Assembly: GCA_963662525.1 (NCBI GenBank)
Contig: OY759717.1
Location: forward strand, 3,484,584-3,548,583
Direction of reading: 5' to 3'
Source: CAZSDU01 sp963662525
GTDB lineage: Bacteria; Bacteroidota; Bacteroidia; Bacteroidales; FEN-979
DNA length: 64,000 nucleotides
Every line of letters starts with the position of its first letter. Position 1 is the first letter of the stretch. The notes under the pieces are model-generated. The model was not told the origin of the DNA, ran no database searches, and saw nothing but the letters and a program-made list of their open reading frames with translations. This document shows positions 46,338-55,634 of the stretch, piece by piece. Made by a program: the position numbers and the translations under genes.

Positions 46338-47966
46338 ATGCGGATGAATTTCTTATTTATTTTTTTCCTTTTTCTCTGTTTTACCTCATGTAGAACTGAC
46401 TCCGAAAATGAGTTAAAAACCGTTTTCAGGTATAATGAACCTGCAAATATAACTACTCTTGATCCCGCCTTTGCCAGAGACCAATCAACCATATGGGCTA
46501 CCAATCAGTTGTTCAATGGCTTGGTTCAATTAAACGACCACTTGGAGGTACTTCCATGTATCGCAAAATCATGGATTATTTCTGAGGATGGCTTGCTTTA
46601 TAAATTTTTCCTCCGTACTGATGTATTTTTCCATGATAGTCCCTGTTTTAAAAATGGAAAAGGCAGGAATGTCAAGGCTTCTGATTTCAAATACAGCTTT
46701 GATCGTATTTTAGATGAAAAGACGGCTTCTCCCGGCTTATGGATATTTAGCAACGTTGATGATAAAAGAAAGGAAGATGCTTTTGATGTTATTAATGATT
46801 CCATATTTACCATCCGGTTGAAAGAAGCATTTCCGCCTTTTCTGGGGCTTCTGACAATGCAATATTGCTCGGTGATCCCGCAGGAAGCCGTATTATATTT
46901 CGGATCAGATTTCAGATGTAACCCCGTCGGAACCGGCCCATTTGCCTTCAAGATGTGGAAAGAAGGTGTTAAACTGATCCTGTTGAAAAATAGTAAATAT
47001 TTTGAATCTGAAGAAGGAGTTAAACTCCCATACCTTGATGCCGTATCCATATCTTTTGTTGCTGATAAACAATCGGCTTTTCTCGAGTTTAGCAAGGGAA
47101 AACTCGATTTTATGTCAGGGATTGATCCAACATATAAAGATGAATTACTTACAAAACAAGGTAAGTTAAAGGTGAAATACTCTTCCCAGATGCATTTGAT
47201 TTCTCAACCATACCTGAACACTGAATACCTTGGTTTTATGATGGACACCTTGAATCCCATGATGAAAACCAGTCCCTTGAAAATGAAAAAAATTCGTCAG
47301 GCAATTAATCTTTCATTTGACCGCTCAAAGATGATACGCTATCTCAGAAATGGAATCGGAACTCCTGGCGTTAACGGAATTATTCCAGAGGGACTGCCTT
47401 CATTTGATTCAGGCAGGGTATTTTATTCATACAATCCTCAGCAAGCACTTCGTTTATTGGAAGAAGCGGGTTTCCCTCATGGCAGAGGACTGACACCCAT
47501 TTCGCTTACTTCTACTCCTGATTATCTTGATATTTGCAAATATATCCAGTCCCAGGCGGGTGATCTTGGAATAGAAATAAATATTGAAGTCAGTCCTGCT
47601 GCTGCAGTGAAAGAAATGAAAGCACAGGCAAAACTACCTTTTTTTAGGGCGTCATGGATAGCTGATTACCCTGATGCAGAGAATTATTTATCGATGTTCT
47701 ATAGCAAAAACTTCTGTCCCAAGGGGCCAAATTATACCCGTTTTTCTGATTTAAAATATGATGAGCTTTTTCAGCGATCCTTATCAACCCTTGATGATTC
47801 TCTGAGGCTATACTTATACCGCGAAATGGAAAAGATACTTATGGAAAAATCTCCTGTTGTCGTTCTATATTATGACAGGGTGTTGAGATTTGTTAGGAAT
47901 AATATTGATGGAATCGGCAGTAATCCTATGAACCTGCTGACCCTAAAACGGGTAAGAAAATTATAG
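46338..47966 (+). CDS. Oligopeptide-type ABC substrate-binding lipoprotein
   Basis: A 542-residue family 5 extracellular solute-binding protein. A lipoprotein signal ends with lipobox CFTSC near residue 18. 'NITTLDPAFARDQSTIWATN' near 36 is the family N-terminal motif, with 'VKASDFKYSFDRIL' near 112 and 'IRQAINLSFDRSKMIRYLRN' near 320. No permease or ATPase genes are adjacent, so the partner transporter must be elsewhere. The family binds peptides, nickel or sugars; the ligand is not evident. The start at 46338 is used, but ATG 46344 is equally possible. The 3' end overlaps the convergent MBL gene by 6 bp. Confidence 0.9.
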   Translation: MRMNFLFIFFLFLCFTSCRTDSENELKTVFRYNEPANITTLDPAFARDQSTIWATNQLFNGLVQLNDHLEVLPCIAKSWIISEDGLLYKFFLRTDVFFHDSPCFKNGKGRNVKASDFKYSFDRILDEKTASPGLWIFSNVDDKRKEDAFDVINDSIFTIRLKEAFPPFLGLLTMQYCSVIPQEAVLYFGSDFRCNPVGTGPFAFKMWKEGVKLILLKNSKYFESEEGVKLPYLDAVSISFVADKQSAFLEFSKGKLDFMSGIDPTYKDELLTKQGKLKVKYSSQMHLISQPYLNTEYLGFMMDTLNPMMKTSPLKMKKIRQAINLSFDRSKMIRYLRNGIGTPGVNGIIPEGLPSFDSGRVFYSYNPQQALRLLEEAGFPHGRGLTPISLTSTPDYLDICKYIQSQAGDLGIEINIEVSPAAAVKEMKAQAKLPFFRASWIADYPDAENYLSMFYSKNFCPKGPNYTRFSDLKYDELFQRSLSTLDDSLRLYLYREMEKILMEKSPVVVLYYDRVLRFVRNNIDGIGSNPMNLLTLKRVRKL

Positions 47967-48728
47967 GTTGATTTTCAGTCCATCATAAGCCAACTGAATG
48001 TTTTCAGGCAAACCTGAATTTACCTCTTCGGATTTTCCCATTTGGTGACTGATATGGGTGATATAACCCCGATCAGGGTTAATTTCTTGCATAATGGTGA
48101 TAGCTTGATCTAAATTGAAATGAGAATAATGCTTTTCTTTTCTCAATGCATTTAAAACTAAAACTTTTGTTCCTAACATCTTTCTTTTCTCTTTTTCAGG
48201 GATCATCACGGCATCAGTAAGGTAGGTGAAGTCATTAATTCTGAAGCCATAAACAAATTGGTTACCATTGTAATGAAGCGCTTTAATGGGTATAATCTCT
48301 ATATCCTGAATGGTGAATTTTTTATTTCCAAATAAGATGAGGTTGATTTCCGGTACACCGGGGTATGGGTACTCTTCAAAAGCATAGGAAAATTCATGCT
48401 TTATAATTCTATACGATTGCTTGCTAACATAAACATCTGAAGGTCTCTTTAAAACATAGTTGAATGCCCGCATATCATCCAGCCCTCCGATATGGTCTTT
48501 GTGTCCATGGGTAACCAGTATTGCATCAACGGAATGTATCTTTTCTCTCAGCATCTGCTGCCTGAAATCCGGTCCGCAATCAACTACGAATTTTTTTTTC
48601 TGAATATCTATTAATATGGATGATCTGAGCCTTGTATCCTTTGCATCTAAAGATGAACACACGGCACAATCGCAGGCAATTACAGGTACTCCTTGTGAAG
48701 TTCCGGTGCCAAGAAAAGTAATTTCCAT
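47961..48728 (-). CDS. MBL-fold metallo-hydrolase (PhnP/RNase Z-like)
   Basis: A 255-residue metallo-beta-lactamase fold protein. It starts 'MEITFLGTGTSQGVPVIACD', and its 'CDCAVCSSLDAKDTRLRSS' (residues 19-37) is the extra zinc-binding loop typical of PhnP-type phosphodiesterases. The metal motif 'VTHGHKDHIGGLDDMRAF' is near 73, with downstream His and Asp in 'FTYLTDAV' and 'HYSHFNLDQA'. It likely hydrolyses a phosphodiester or cyclic phosphate. In Bacteroidetes this type often stands alone, as here. Confidence 0.9.
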   Translation of the reverse strand: MEITFLGTGTSQGVPVIACDCAVCSSLDAKDTRLRSSILIDIQKKKFVVDCGPDFRQQMLREKIHSVDAILVTHGHKDHIGGLDDMRAFNYVLKRPSDVYVSKQSYRIIKHEFSYAFEEYPYPGVPEINLILFGNKKFTIQDIEIIPIKALHYNGNQFVYGFRINDFTYLTDAVMIPEKEKRKMLGTKVLVLNALRKEKHYSHFNLDQAITIMQEINPDRGYITHISHQMGKSEEVNSGLPENIQLAYDGLKINL

Positions 48729-48747
48729 GCGGCTTTGGGATTTTTCC

Positions 48748-48755
48748 CAAAATTA
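48748..48755 (-). promoter_or_regulatory. Bacteroidetes -7 element for the MBL gene
   Basis: TAATTTTG on the minus strand lies 19 bp before the start codon at 48728. Divergent from the next promoter. Confidence 0.55.
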
Positions 48756-48789
48756 TGTATTTCATACGACTTTCTATTGACATAAATCG

Positions 48790-48797
48790 TAACTTTG
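48790..48797 (+). promoter_or_regulatory. Bacteroidetes -7 element for the DUF6913-dapA pair
   Basis: TAACTTTG lies 30 bp before the ATG at 48828. Confidence 0.6.
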
Positions 48798-48827
48798 CAT
48801 AAAAATTCAACCTAACAAAAAATTTTG

Positions 48828-49385
48828 ATGTTTGGTAGTCTTCGCAAGCGAATGGGAATTTGCTCCTTTAAAAAGGAAAGATCCCATATTGAAATACAGC
48901 GGCGCATGACTAATCTTCAGGATGCCCGGCGCATTGGTATTTTATATATGCTGGAAGATGTGCCTGATTATGAAAGGGTTTCAGAATTTGTCACTGAATT
49001 ACAGCATGAACACAAGGAAGTCAAGGCACTTGGGTTTGTGAAAAATAAAAACCTGATTTCCAGGTTTCTTCCAAAACTCTCTTTTGATTTTTTCTCAACC
49101 AAAGACCTTACCTGGTTTTATAAACCAGTGCATACAACCGTCAGGGATTTCATTGAAATTGAATTTGATATTCTGATCGACTTGAGTCTTCAGGATTGCT
49201 TTCCACTGAAGTACATCAGCGGGCTATCCAAATCATTTTGTAAAGTTGGAAGGTTTTCCGAAGAAAATTCATCGTATTATGATTTTATGATTGATTCTAA
49301 ATCTTCTACCAGTTTTAAAGAATTTTTGGGATATGTAAAACACTATTTATCGATAATTAACTGTGATGCAAAAAGTATTCAATAA
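48828..49385 (+). CDS. DUF6913-like protein upstream of dapA
   Basis: About 185 residues. The body 'IGILYMLEDVPDYERVSEFV' near 37 and 'ISRFLPKLSFDFFSTKDLTW' near 80 matches a Bacteroidetes family of unknown function that usually precedes dapA. The start is the ATG at 48828; a TTG one codon earlier is less likely. The 3' end overlaps dapA by 20 bp, so translation may be coupled. No catalytic residue can be named. Confidence 0.8.
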   Translation: MFGSLRKRMGICSFKKERSHIEIQRRMTNLQDARRIGILYMLEDVPDYERVSEFVTELQHEHKEVKALGFVKNKNLISRFLPKLSFDFFSTKDLTWFYKPVHTTVRDFIEIEFDILIDLSLQDCFPLKYISGLSKSFCKVGRFSEENSSYYDFMIDSKSSTSFKEFLGYVKHYLSIINCDAKSIQ

Positions 49386-50256
49386 ATTCATTGGGACTGG
49401 TGTTGCCGTTGTTACTCCTTTTAAAAAATCAGGGGCCATTGATTTCGATGCCTTCAAGAATATCCTGAACCATGTTATCTCCGGCCATGTTGAATTTATT
49501 GTTGTCCTTGGTACTACCGGAGAAGCCTCGACACTTTCCAAACATGAAAAGAAAGCCCTGATTGAATTTTCAGTCGAAACAATAAACAAACGGGTTGCAC
49601 TTGTTGTTGGCATTGGCGGGAATTCAACATCCGAAGTTGTATTGAATATCCATGGTACTCCCTTTAAAGGTATTGATGCTGTTCTTTCCGTTTGTCCGTA
49701 TTATAATAAGCCGCAGCAGGAGGGTATCTTCCAGCACTTTAAAACCATTGCTGAATCCAGTCCGGTTCCGGTTATTCTATATACCGTCCCTGGACGAACA
49801 AGCAGCAATATCAGTGCATCTACAACCCTTAAACTGGCAAAAGAAGTTCCAAATATTATCGGGATCAAAGAAGCTTCCGGAAACCTTGATCAGATTTACC
49901 AGGTGCTGAAAAACAAACCAGAGAATTTTCTTGTGCTCTCTGGTGATGATGGCTTAACGCTACCACTTATTGCAGCCGGTGCAAATGGAGTTATTTCAGT
50001 TGTTGCAAATGCTTTTCCAAAAGAATTCTCAGAGATGGTTAGAAGGGGAATCAAGGGTGACTTCGTTGAAGCCAGGAAAATACATTATTTACTGCTTGAT
50101 TTTATTAATTCTCTCTTTCTTGACGGAAGTCCCTCAGGAATTAAAGCAGCACTGGAAATCATGGGACTTTGCCAGAACCTGGTTCGCTTGCCACTCGTAC
50201 CTGTCAATAAAGAAGTTCATTCACAGATCAGTTCCCTGATCAATAATCTTAAGTGA
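49366..50256 (+). CDS. dapA: 4-hydroxy-tetrahydrodipicolinate synthase
   Basis: A 296-residue DapA, a class I aldolase that condenses pyruvate with aspartate semialdehyde in the lysine and diaminopimelate pathway. Markers are 'GTGVAVVTPFKKSGAIDFDA' near residue 11, 'VLGTTGEASTL' near 46, the Tyr in 'PVILYTVPGRTSSN' near 137 and the Schiff-base Lys in 'NIIGIKEASGN' near 167. The ATG at 49366 is chosen over the GTG one codon earlier. It starts inside the preceding gene. The carboxypeptidase gene follows after 3 bp. Confidence 0.96.
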   Translation: MQKVFNKFIGTGVAVVTPFKKSGAIDFDAFKNILNHVISGHVEFIVVLGTTGEASTLSKHEKKALIEFSVETINKRVALVVGIGGNSTSEVVLNIHGTPFKGIDAVLSVCPYYNKPQQEGIFQHFKTIAESSPVPVILYTVPGRTSSNISASTTLKLAKEVPNIIGIKEASGNLDQIYQVLKNKPENFLVLSGDDGLTLPLIAAGANGVISVVANAFPKEFSEMVRRGIKGDFVEARKIHYLLLDFINSLFLDGSPSGIKAALEIMGLCQNLVRLPLVPVNKEVHSQISSLINNLK

Positions 50257-50259
50257 TAA

Positions 50260-51984
50260 ATGAAACGATTTTATTTTGTATTACTCGTTATAGGCTTTTT
50301 CTTACATAGTGGGATTTTGTTCTCACAAAAAAATGATCAAAAATCAGTTGACAGTATTTTCAGAGTTTGGGGAGAAATATATTTCAAATTCAAGGTAGAA
50401 AATAAAATTCAGGTCGATTCGCTGACTTCTTTGATATCTATTGATAATTATAAGGATAAGGAGGTATCTGCTTATGCCAGCCGTGATCAGTTTAAAGAGT
50501 TTCAGTTAAAAAATATTCCATATACTATTTTGCCAAACCCCGGCGGTTTGCTCAAGGAGTCTGAAATTAATCCTGAACCAACCAGTATGAATAAGAGATT
50601 GGTTCCTTTGTGGAACTTTTATCCTAAATACCAGCAATATCTTGATACTATGCTATATTTTGCAACCGCCTACCCTGAAATTTGCCGGCTTGATACCATT
50701 GGTACTTCTGTTTTAGGACGAAAAATTTTAGCCTTGAAAATCAGTGATTCCGTCAATTTTTCAAATGGAGAACCTGAATTCCTTTATACTTCTTCAATAC
50801 ATGGTGATGAAACTACTGGCTATATTCTGATGTTGCATTTAGCCGATTCATTGCTTCAAGGGTATGGAGTAAGTTCACGAATTACCAATATCGTTAACAA
50901 TACTGAAATATACATCAATCCAATGGCAAACCCGGATGGAATGTACCGTAATGGTACAACCCTAACGAATCCGATCCGCGAAAATTATAATGGTTATGAT
51001 TTAAACCGCAATTTTCCTGACCCGGGATTTGCGAATACCGGAGCAAAACAACCGGAGACTCTTGCTTTTATGGATTATGCTGACCGGCATCATTTTGTTA
51101 TGAGTGCTAATTTTCATGGAGGTGCCGAAGTTTTTAATTACCCCTGGGACAGATGGTACAGGCTCACTGCGGATGACGATTGGTGGCAATTTACAGGCAG
51201 AGAATATGCAGATACTATTCATAAATATAGTCCATCTGGATATTTTACCATGGAAAATAATGGTGTTACAAATGGCGCTGCCTGGTATACAATGGTTGGT
51301 GGCCGGCAGGATTACATGAATTTCTTTGAGCATTGCCGGGAAGTAACAATCGAACTATCTTATACTAAATTTCTGCCTGCGTCTAAACTTATCGCACATT
51401 GGAATTATAATTATCATTCTCTGTTGAACTTCCTGGAGCAAGTGAACTATGGTTTTCAGGGTACGATTACAGATACGGTAACAGGGGAAAGGCTTCAGGC
51501 AAAGGTTTTTATTCTAAATCACGATCTGTATAATGATAGTTCCTTTGTATACTCAAAACTGCCTTCTGGCTTCTATGCCAGACCAATTCATGCCGGGATT
51601 TATGATGTTACTTTTTCTGCTCCAGGATATTTTTCGAAAACCATTACAGGTGTCAATATTATCAATTATAACACTTTGCACTTGGATGTCCAGCTCAGAC
51701 CCTTGACATTTGATATTAACGAAAAAACGGTTCGTGCTTCATTTGTATTTCCTAATCCCAGCCCGGGTCAATTCGGAATACTATTGCCTCTGAAATCTTT
51801 AGGAGAATGGCAAGTGGGTATTTTTGATATTACCGGAAAGAAGGTTTATAATAAAAAACTGTATGCTGATCGGGCCAATTCTTTATTCCAGATAGATTTG
51901 TGTCACCTGCCATCGGGATTATATATGATTCTTTTAGACAATGATGGCCAGGTTTTTCAGGATAAAGTAGTGATACAAAAATAA
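50260..51984 (+). CDS. M14 zinc carboxypeptidase with T9SS sorting domain
   Basis: A 574-residue secreted protease. A signal peptide (about 1-22) precedes the peptidase M14 domain (about 120-385): the HxxE zinc motif in 'TSSIHGDETTGYILM' near 178, 'NPMANPDGMYRNGT' near 222, Arg in 'YDLNRNFPDPG' near 248, the third zinc His in 'SANFHGGAEVFNYPW' near 284, and the catalytic Glu in 'EVTIELSYTKF' near 362. A carboxypeptidase-regulatory-like beta-domain (about 395-480) and a T9SS type A C-terminal domain follow ('VFPNPSPGQFGILLP'). It should be surface-exposed. Confidence 0.93.
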   Translation: MKRFYFVLLVIGFFLHSGILFSQKNDQKSVDSIFRVWGEIYFKFKVENKIQVDSLTSLISIDNYKDKEVSAYASRDQFKEFQLKNIPYTILPNPGGLLKESEINPEPTSMNKRLVPLWNFYPKYQQYLDTMLYFATAYPEICRLDTIGTSVLGRKILALKISDSVNFSNGEPEFLYTSSIHGDETTGYILMLHLADSLLQGYGVSSRITNIVNNTEIYINPMANPDGMYRNGTTLTNPIRENYNGYDLNRNFPDPGFANTGAKQPETLAFMDYADRHHFVMSANFHGGAEVFNYPWDRWYRLTADDDWWQFTGREYADTIHKYSPSGYFTMENNGVTNGAAWYTMVGGRQDYMNFFEHCREVTIELSYTKFLPASKLIAHWNYNYHSLLNFLEQVNYGFQGTITDTVTGERLQAKVFILNHDLYNDSSFVYSKLPSGFYARPIHAGIYDVTFSAPGYFSKTITGVNIINYNTLHLDVQLRPLTFDINEKTVRASFVFPNPSPGQFGILLPLKSLGEWQVGIFDITGKKVYNKKLYADRANSLFQIDLCHLPSGLYMILLDNDGQVFQDKVVIQK

Positions 51985-52012
51985 TTTGAACCTGAACGAA
52001 GAATTGAGCTGA

Positions 52013-53095
52013 CTAAATTTTTATTCCAATTCCAAGTCCAATCCGGAAGACAATCAGCAAGGCAAACATGCTGATTAAATATTTCACAATAATTCTGACT
52101 TTTCTTGGCTCCTCATCAAAAAAAAGATCCTGCAATCTGATACTTCTCAATAAAACCGGTATTATCAGGAAGAGCATTGAGGCATTAAGTAAAATTTCAA
52201 AAAGCGTGATCTTAGGTATTTTAATCAAGATGATTATAATATTCCCAATTACCATTGGCAAAATGAACTGGGCAAGAATGAATCTCATCCTGTTGTTTTT
52301 ACTTAATAAATTGAAATAACTGTTCCCTGAATAAAGAAAATACCTGGTCAGTAAATATCCCAAGGTAAAGAGACATAAAAAGGCAAAAAGGCAAAGGATC
52401 ATCTTTCCTGTATCCATCACAAAAAGGTACATAATAACGTAGCCAAAACCTTCATCTAATAACACACCGACAAAAACTTCACCAAAAAAGTGTAAAATGA
52501 AATGGCAGAAAGCCCAGAGTACAAAAAGCCTGAGTAAACCAGTTTCAGCTGCAACATTTAGGTAAAGGATCAGCAGAAGAAGTGAAAAAAAAATGGAGAA
52601 CAAAGGAGCAGTGCTGAATACGGCAATCACCGCATCAGATGTCCAATCATAACCTCTGATCAGGTAATCAACATCATAATAGTATATTATGGAACTGATT
52701 TTAAATGCGGATGCTGAAGTGGCCGTGATAAGGTGTGTTAAAAAATAAACCAGAAGATAAGTGATCAGGAATACAGAAAGCGAATTTATTCCTATTGCGA
52801 TATATGTTCTTTTTGGGAAATCGATATGCTGAAAAGAATTATTCTTATTCATAATGGGCACAGTAGAAAGAGCACCTATTCGCCATAGGTACCTGAGCTT
52901 CCTGTAAGTGCGGTAAGTTTGTTGGCAGAAGGTGATTTCAGATTGAATTTCCGATTTCTCAGAAACATATGAAGTACTCTTCTTTTTTGTATTTCGATTA
53001 ATAATGAAACGGGTTCTGCGATATATCCTGTAGATTTGCTCTCTGGTGGAAAGCGGCTCTCTTTCCATAAATCTACTAATAAATATCTGCGACAT
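52013..53095 (-). CDS. Polytopic membrane protein of unknown function
   Basis: Up to 360 residues. About six to seven hydrophobic segments lie between residues 98 and 355. The first ~80 residues are strongly basic and contain a repeated pattern (EQIYRIYRRTRF and QQTYRTYRKLRYLW). This N-terminal part overlaps the preceding gene by 20 bp, and the frame stays open for more than 80 codons, which favours the long form. A shorter start at 52852 (MNKNNSF) would begin just before the first membrane segment and is the main alternative. No family was recognised. Its close link to the oxoamine synthase gene suggests a membrane-lipid connection, but that is inference. Confidence 0.65.
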   Translation of the reverse strand: MSQIFISRFMEREPLSTREQIYRIYRRTRFIINRNTKKKSTSYVSEKSEIQSEITFCQQTYRTYRKLRYLWRIGALSTVPIMNKNNSFQHIDFPKRTYIAIGINSLSVFLITYLLVYFLTHLITATSASAFKISSIIYYYDVDYLIRGYDWTSDAVIAVFSTAPLFSIFFSLLLLILYLNVAAETGLLRLFVLWAFCHFILHFFGEVFVGVLLDEGFGYVIMYLFVMDTGKMILCLFAFLCLFTLGYLLTRYFLYSGNSYFNLLSKNNRMRFILAQFILPMVIGNIIIILIKIPKITLFEILLNASMLFLIIPVLLRSIRLQDLFFDEEPRKVRIIVKYLISMFALLIVFRIGLGIGIKI

Positions 53096-54329
53096 TTGGT
53101 ATTATTCCTGAAGAATATTTTCCATCGTCTAGTTTTTTTCGTACTTCAGAAAAAGCATCAATCGTATAAGTGACATCCTCCAGAGTATGGGATGCTGTTG
53201 GAATAAGACGAAGCATAATCACTCCCTTGGGAACAACGGGATAAATAACCATGGAACAAAAAACACCATAATTCTCCCTTAGATCAGCAACGATCTGAGT
53301 GGCTTCACTTAATCCTCCTTTCAGAAATACAGGAGTCACTGGTGATTGGGTGCGTCCGATGTCAAATCCTTTATCTCTAAGCCCATTCTGTAAAGCATGA
53401 ACAATTGTCCACAGTTTATCTTTTAGTTCAGGATGGTTACGAATTAATTCAAGCCGTTTCAGAGAACCAATAACCATGGGCATTGGTAAGGATTTGGCGA
53501 ACACCTGTGAGCGCATATTAAAAGTCAGCGCTTTGATGATCGGTTTCTCACTGGCAACAAATGCGCCGATTCCTGCCATGGCTTTGGCAAAAGTGCCGAA
53601 ATAAACATCCACTCCATCAACAACACCCTGTTCTTCCGAGGTCCCGGCACCATATTTACCCATAGTTCCAAAACCATGAGCATCATCAACGAGCAGACGA
53701 AAGCCATATTTATCTTTAAATTGAAGAATGCCACTCAGGTTACCCAGGTCTCCAGGCATCCCAAAAACACCTTCTGTTATCACGAGGATTCCTCCACCAG
53801 TTTGATCGGCTAATTTACGTGCCCGCTTAAGCTGCTGCTCAAACTTATCAAGATCGTTATGGGGAAAAACAAATCGTTTTCCCATATGCATACGGAGACC
53901 ATCAAGAATGCATGCATGTGATTCCGAGTCGTAAACCACAACATCATGCCGGTCGAGCAGTGAATCAATAATTGAAACCATGCCCATATAACCAAAATTT
54001 AGAAGGTAGGCTGATTCCTTGTGCTCAAAGGCTGCAAGCTCTCTTTCAAGTTGCTCGTGATAATTTGTTTGGCCCGACATCATTCTGGCTCCCATGGGCG
54101 ATGCTAATCCATATTGTGCAGATGCCTCAGCATCAATTTTCCTGACTTCAGGGTGATTGGCAAGTCCCAGATAGTTATTTAAACTCCATACCAAAACTGG
54201 TTTTCCTCTGAAAAACATACGGTTTGAAATCTCCCCCTCCAGTTTAGGAAAGAAATAGTAACCATATCCGAAATCTGCTAGTTGGCCAAGAGGCCCCATA
54301 TTTTGCACTACTTTTTGAAAAATATCCAC
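53076..54329 (-). CDS. PLP-dependent alpha-oxoamine synthase (SPT/KBL family)
   Basis: A 417-residue fold-type I PLP enzyme of the family of 2-amino-3-ketobutyrate CoA ligase, serine palmitoyltransferase and CqsA. 'WSLNNYLGLANHPEVRKIDA' near residue 49, 'SPMGARMMSGQTNYHEQLER' near 77, 'LVDDAHGFGTMGKYGAGTSE' near 222 and the PLP Lys in 'GTFAKAMAGIGAF' near 255 are typical. It condenses an amino acid with an acyl thioester and releases CO2. In Bacteroidetes it might make sphingolipid or sulfonolipid precursors, but threonine metabolism cannot be excluded. It overlaps the membrane-protein gene by 20 bp. Confidence 0.85.
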   Translation of the reverse strand: MDIFQKVVQNMGPLGQLADFGYGYYFFPKLEGEISNRMFFRGKPVLVWSLNNYLGLANHPEVRKIDAEASAQYGLASPMGARMMSGQTNYHEQLERELAAFEHKESAYLLNFGYMGMVSIIDSLLDRHDVVVYDSESHACILDGLRMHMGKRFVFPHNDLDKFEQQLKRARKLADQTGGGILVITEGVFGMPGDLGNLSGILQFKDKYGFRLLVDDAHGFGTMGKYGAGTSEEQGVVDGVDVYFGTFAKAMAGIGAFVASEKPIIKALTFNMRSQVFAKSLPMPMVIGSLKRLELIRNHPELKDKLWTIVHALQNGLRDKGFDIGRTQSPVTPVFLKGGLSEATQIVADLRENYGVFCSMVIYPVVPKGVIMLRLIPTASHTLEDVTYTIDAFSEVRKKLDDGKYSSGIIPNVADIY

Positions 54330-54413
54330 AGTAAATAAGAATTAGTTGATTGTTACGTTAAGAGTATGTATTGCTTCCGCCAGCAAAATTACCAAAATTT
54401 CAATGAAAAGTTG

Positions 54414-54421
54414 TACCTTTG
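54414..54421 (+). promoter_or_regulatory. Bacteroidetes -7 element directly before bamD
   Basis: TACCTTTG ends 5 bp before the bamD ATG at 54426, so the transcript is probably leaderless or nearly so. Confidence 0.6.
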
Positions 54422-54425
54422 CACT

Positions 54426-55268
54426 ATGAAAAAATCAATTGCCTCCATTGTCTTCTTTCTCTTCCTTGTAGGCCTTTCCTCATGCGGCTTTCAGAAGCTT
54501 GTTAAAAGTGGCTCGGTTGATGAAAAATATGAGGCCGCCATGAAATATTATAATGATAAGGATTATTCCAGGGCACTTCAACTGTTCGATCAATTGGCTG
54601 GAGTAATGAGGGCAACAGATAAATCAGAAAAAATATATTATTCCTATGCTTATTGCTATTACAACCAAAAAGATTACACCCTGGCTGCTTATTACTTTAA
54701 GCGATATTCAAATAATTTCCCAAACTCAGCACTTGCTGAAGAATGTTTGTTTATGAGTGCTTATTGCAATTATCTCAGTTCCCCTGAATATAGCCTGGAC
54801 CAAACGATCACTTATGAGGCTATCAAAGACCTTCAGTTCTTTACAAATATTTATCCGACGAGTAAAAGAGTATCGGAATGCAATGATTTAATAGACAAAC
54901 TCAGGGAGAAACTTGAAAAAAAGGATTACCACATTGCTAAAATGTACTACCGAATGGATGATTATGCTGCAGCCATCCAAGCATTTAACAATATATTAAA
55001 GGAATATCCCGGAACCCCAAAGAAGGAAGATATCCTTTTTTTAATTTTCAAATCCTATCATAAATTTGCAAAAGAAAGTGTTGAAGAAAAGAAAAAGGAG
55101 CGTCATCAAAAAACAATTAATGCTTACCAGGAGTTTGTTGCTCAATTTCCTCAAAGTCAGTTCTTAGGAGAGATAAATGGATTAAAGGAAAAGTCCAGGA
55201 AAGAACTTGATATGATTTATCTGAGAGATCAGAAGAAAATAGAACAAAATCAAAATACCAAACTATAA
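54426..55268 (+). CDS. bamD: Outer membrane assembly lipoprotein BamD
   Basis: About 280 residues. A lipoprotein signal with lipobox ending LSSC lies at 1-19, followed by TPR-like repeats: 'YEAAMKYYNDKDYSRALQLF' near 34, 'YAYCYYNQKDYTLAAYYFKR' near 70, 'IAKMYYRMDDYAAAIQAFNN' near 172. BamD is the essential partner of BamA in inserting beta-barrel proteins in the outer membrane. The start at ATG 54426 is used: a 20-codon in-frame extension includes the promoter box. It heads a group with omega, coaBC, DUF4835 and recN, an order seen in many Bacteroidetes. Confidence 0.93.
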   Translation: MKKSIASIVFFLFLVGLSSCGFQKLVKSGSVDEKYEAAMKYYNDKDYSRALQLFDQLAGVMRATDKSEKIYYSYAYCYYNQKDYTLAAYYFKRYSNNFPNSALAEECLFMSAYCNYLSSPEYSLDQTITYEAIKDLQFFTNIYPTSKRVSECNDLIDKLREKLEKKDYHIAKMYYRMDDYAAAIQAFNNILKEYPGTPKKEDILFLIFKSYHKFAKESVEEKKKERHQKTINAYQEFVAQFPQSQFLGEINGLKEKSRKELDMIYLRDQKKIEQNQNTKL

Positions 55269-55280
55269 TAATTAATGATC

Positions 55281-55616
55281 ATGGATTATAAGAAAATCAA
55301 AGCTGATGTTCATGCTGTAACCCGTAATATTGAGGATTTTACAAAGGGAACCAATAATGTGTATGAAACGGTTGCTGTTCTGTCAAAAAGAGCAAATCAA
55401 ATCGGTTTGGAAATGAAGGAAGAACTAAATCAGAAAATTTCTGAATTTGCCACCACTACAGATAATCTGGAAGAAGTTTTTGAAAACAGAGAACAAATTG
55501 AAATTGCAAAATACTATGAACACCTTCCCAAGCCAACATTGATTGCAATACATGAATACCTTAATGATGAAGTTTATTTCAGGAATCCACACAAGGAAAA
55601 AGCAGAAGATTTTTAA
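55281..55616 (+). CDS. RNA polymerase omega-like subunit (Rpb6 family)
   Basis: About 111 residues. 'VTRNIEDFTKGTNNVYETVA' near residue 13 and 'VLSKRANQIGLEMKEEL' near 35 fit the omega/Rpb6 family, which helps assemble the beta' subunit of RNA polymerase. Bacteroidetes carry this diverged version. The preferred start is the ATG at 55281 (MDYKKIK); an ATG two codons earlier is also possible. It lies between bamD and coaBC, where the family is expected. Confidence 0.85.
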   Translation: MDYKKIKADVHAVTRNIEDFTKGTNNVYETVAVLSKRANQIGLEMKEELNQKISEFATTTDNLEEVFENREQIEIAKYYEHLPKPTLIAIHEYLNDEVYFRNPHKEKAEDF

Positions 55617-55634
55617 TACCCAATCGTAATAGCT

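Noticed and set aside
46598..47095. Minus-strand ORF of 165 codons
   Set aside because: Antisense to the substrate-binding protein gene; no domain.
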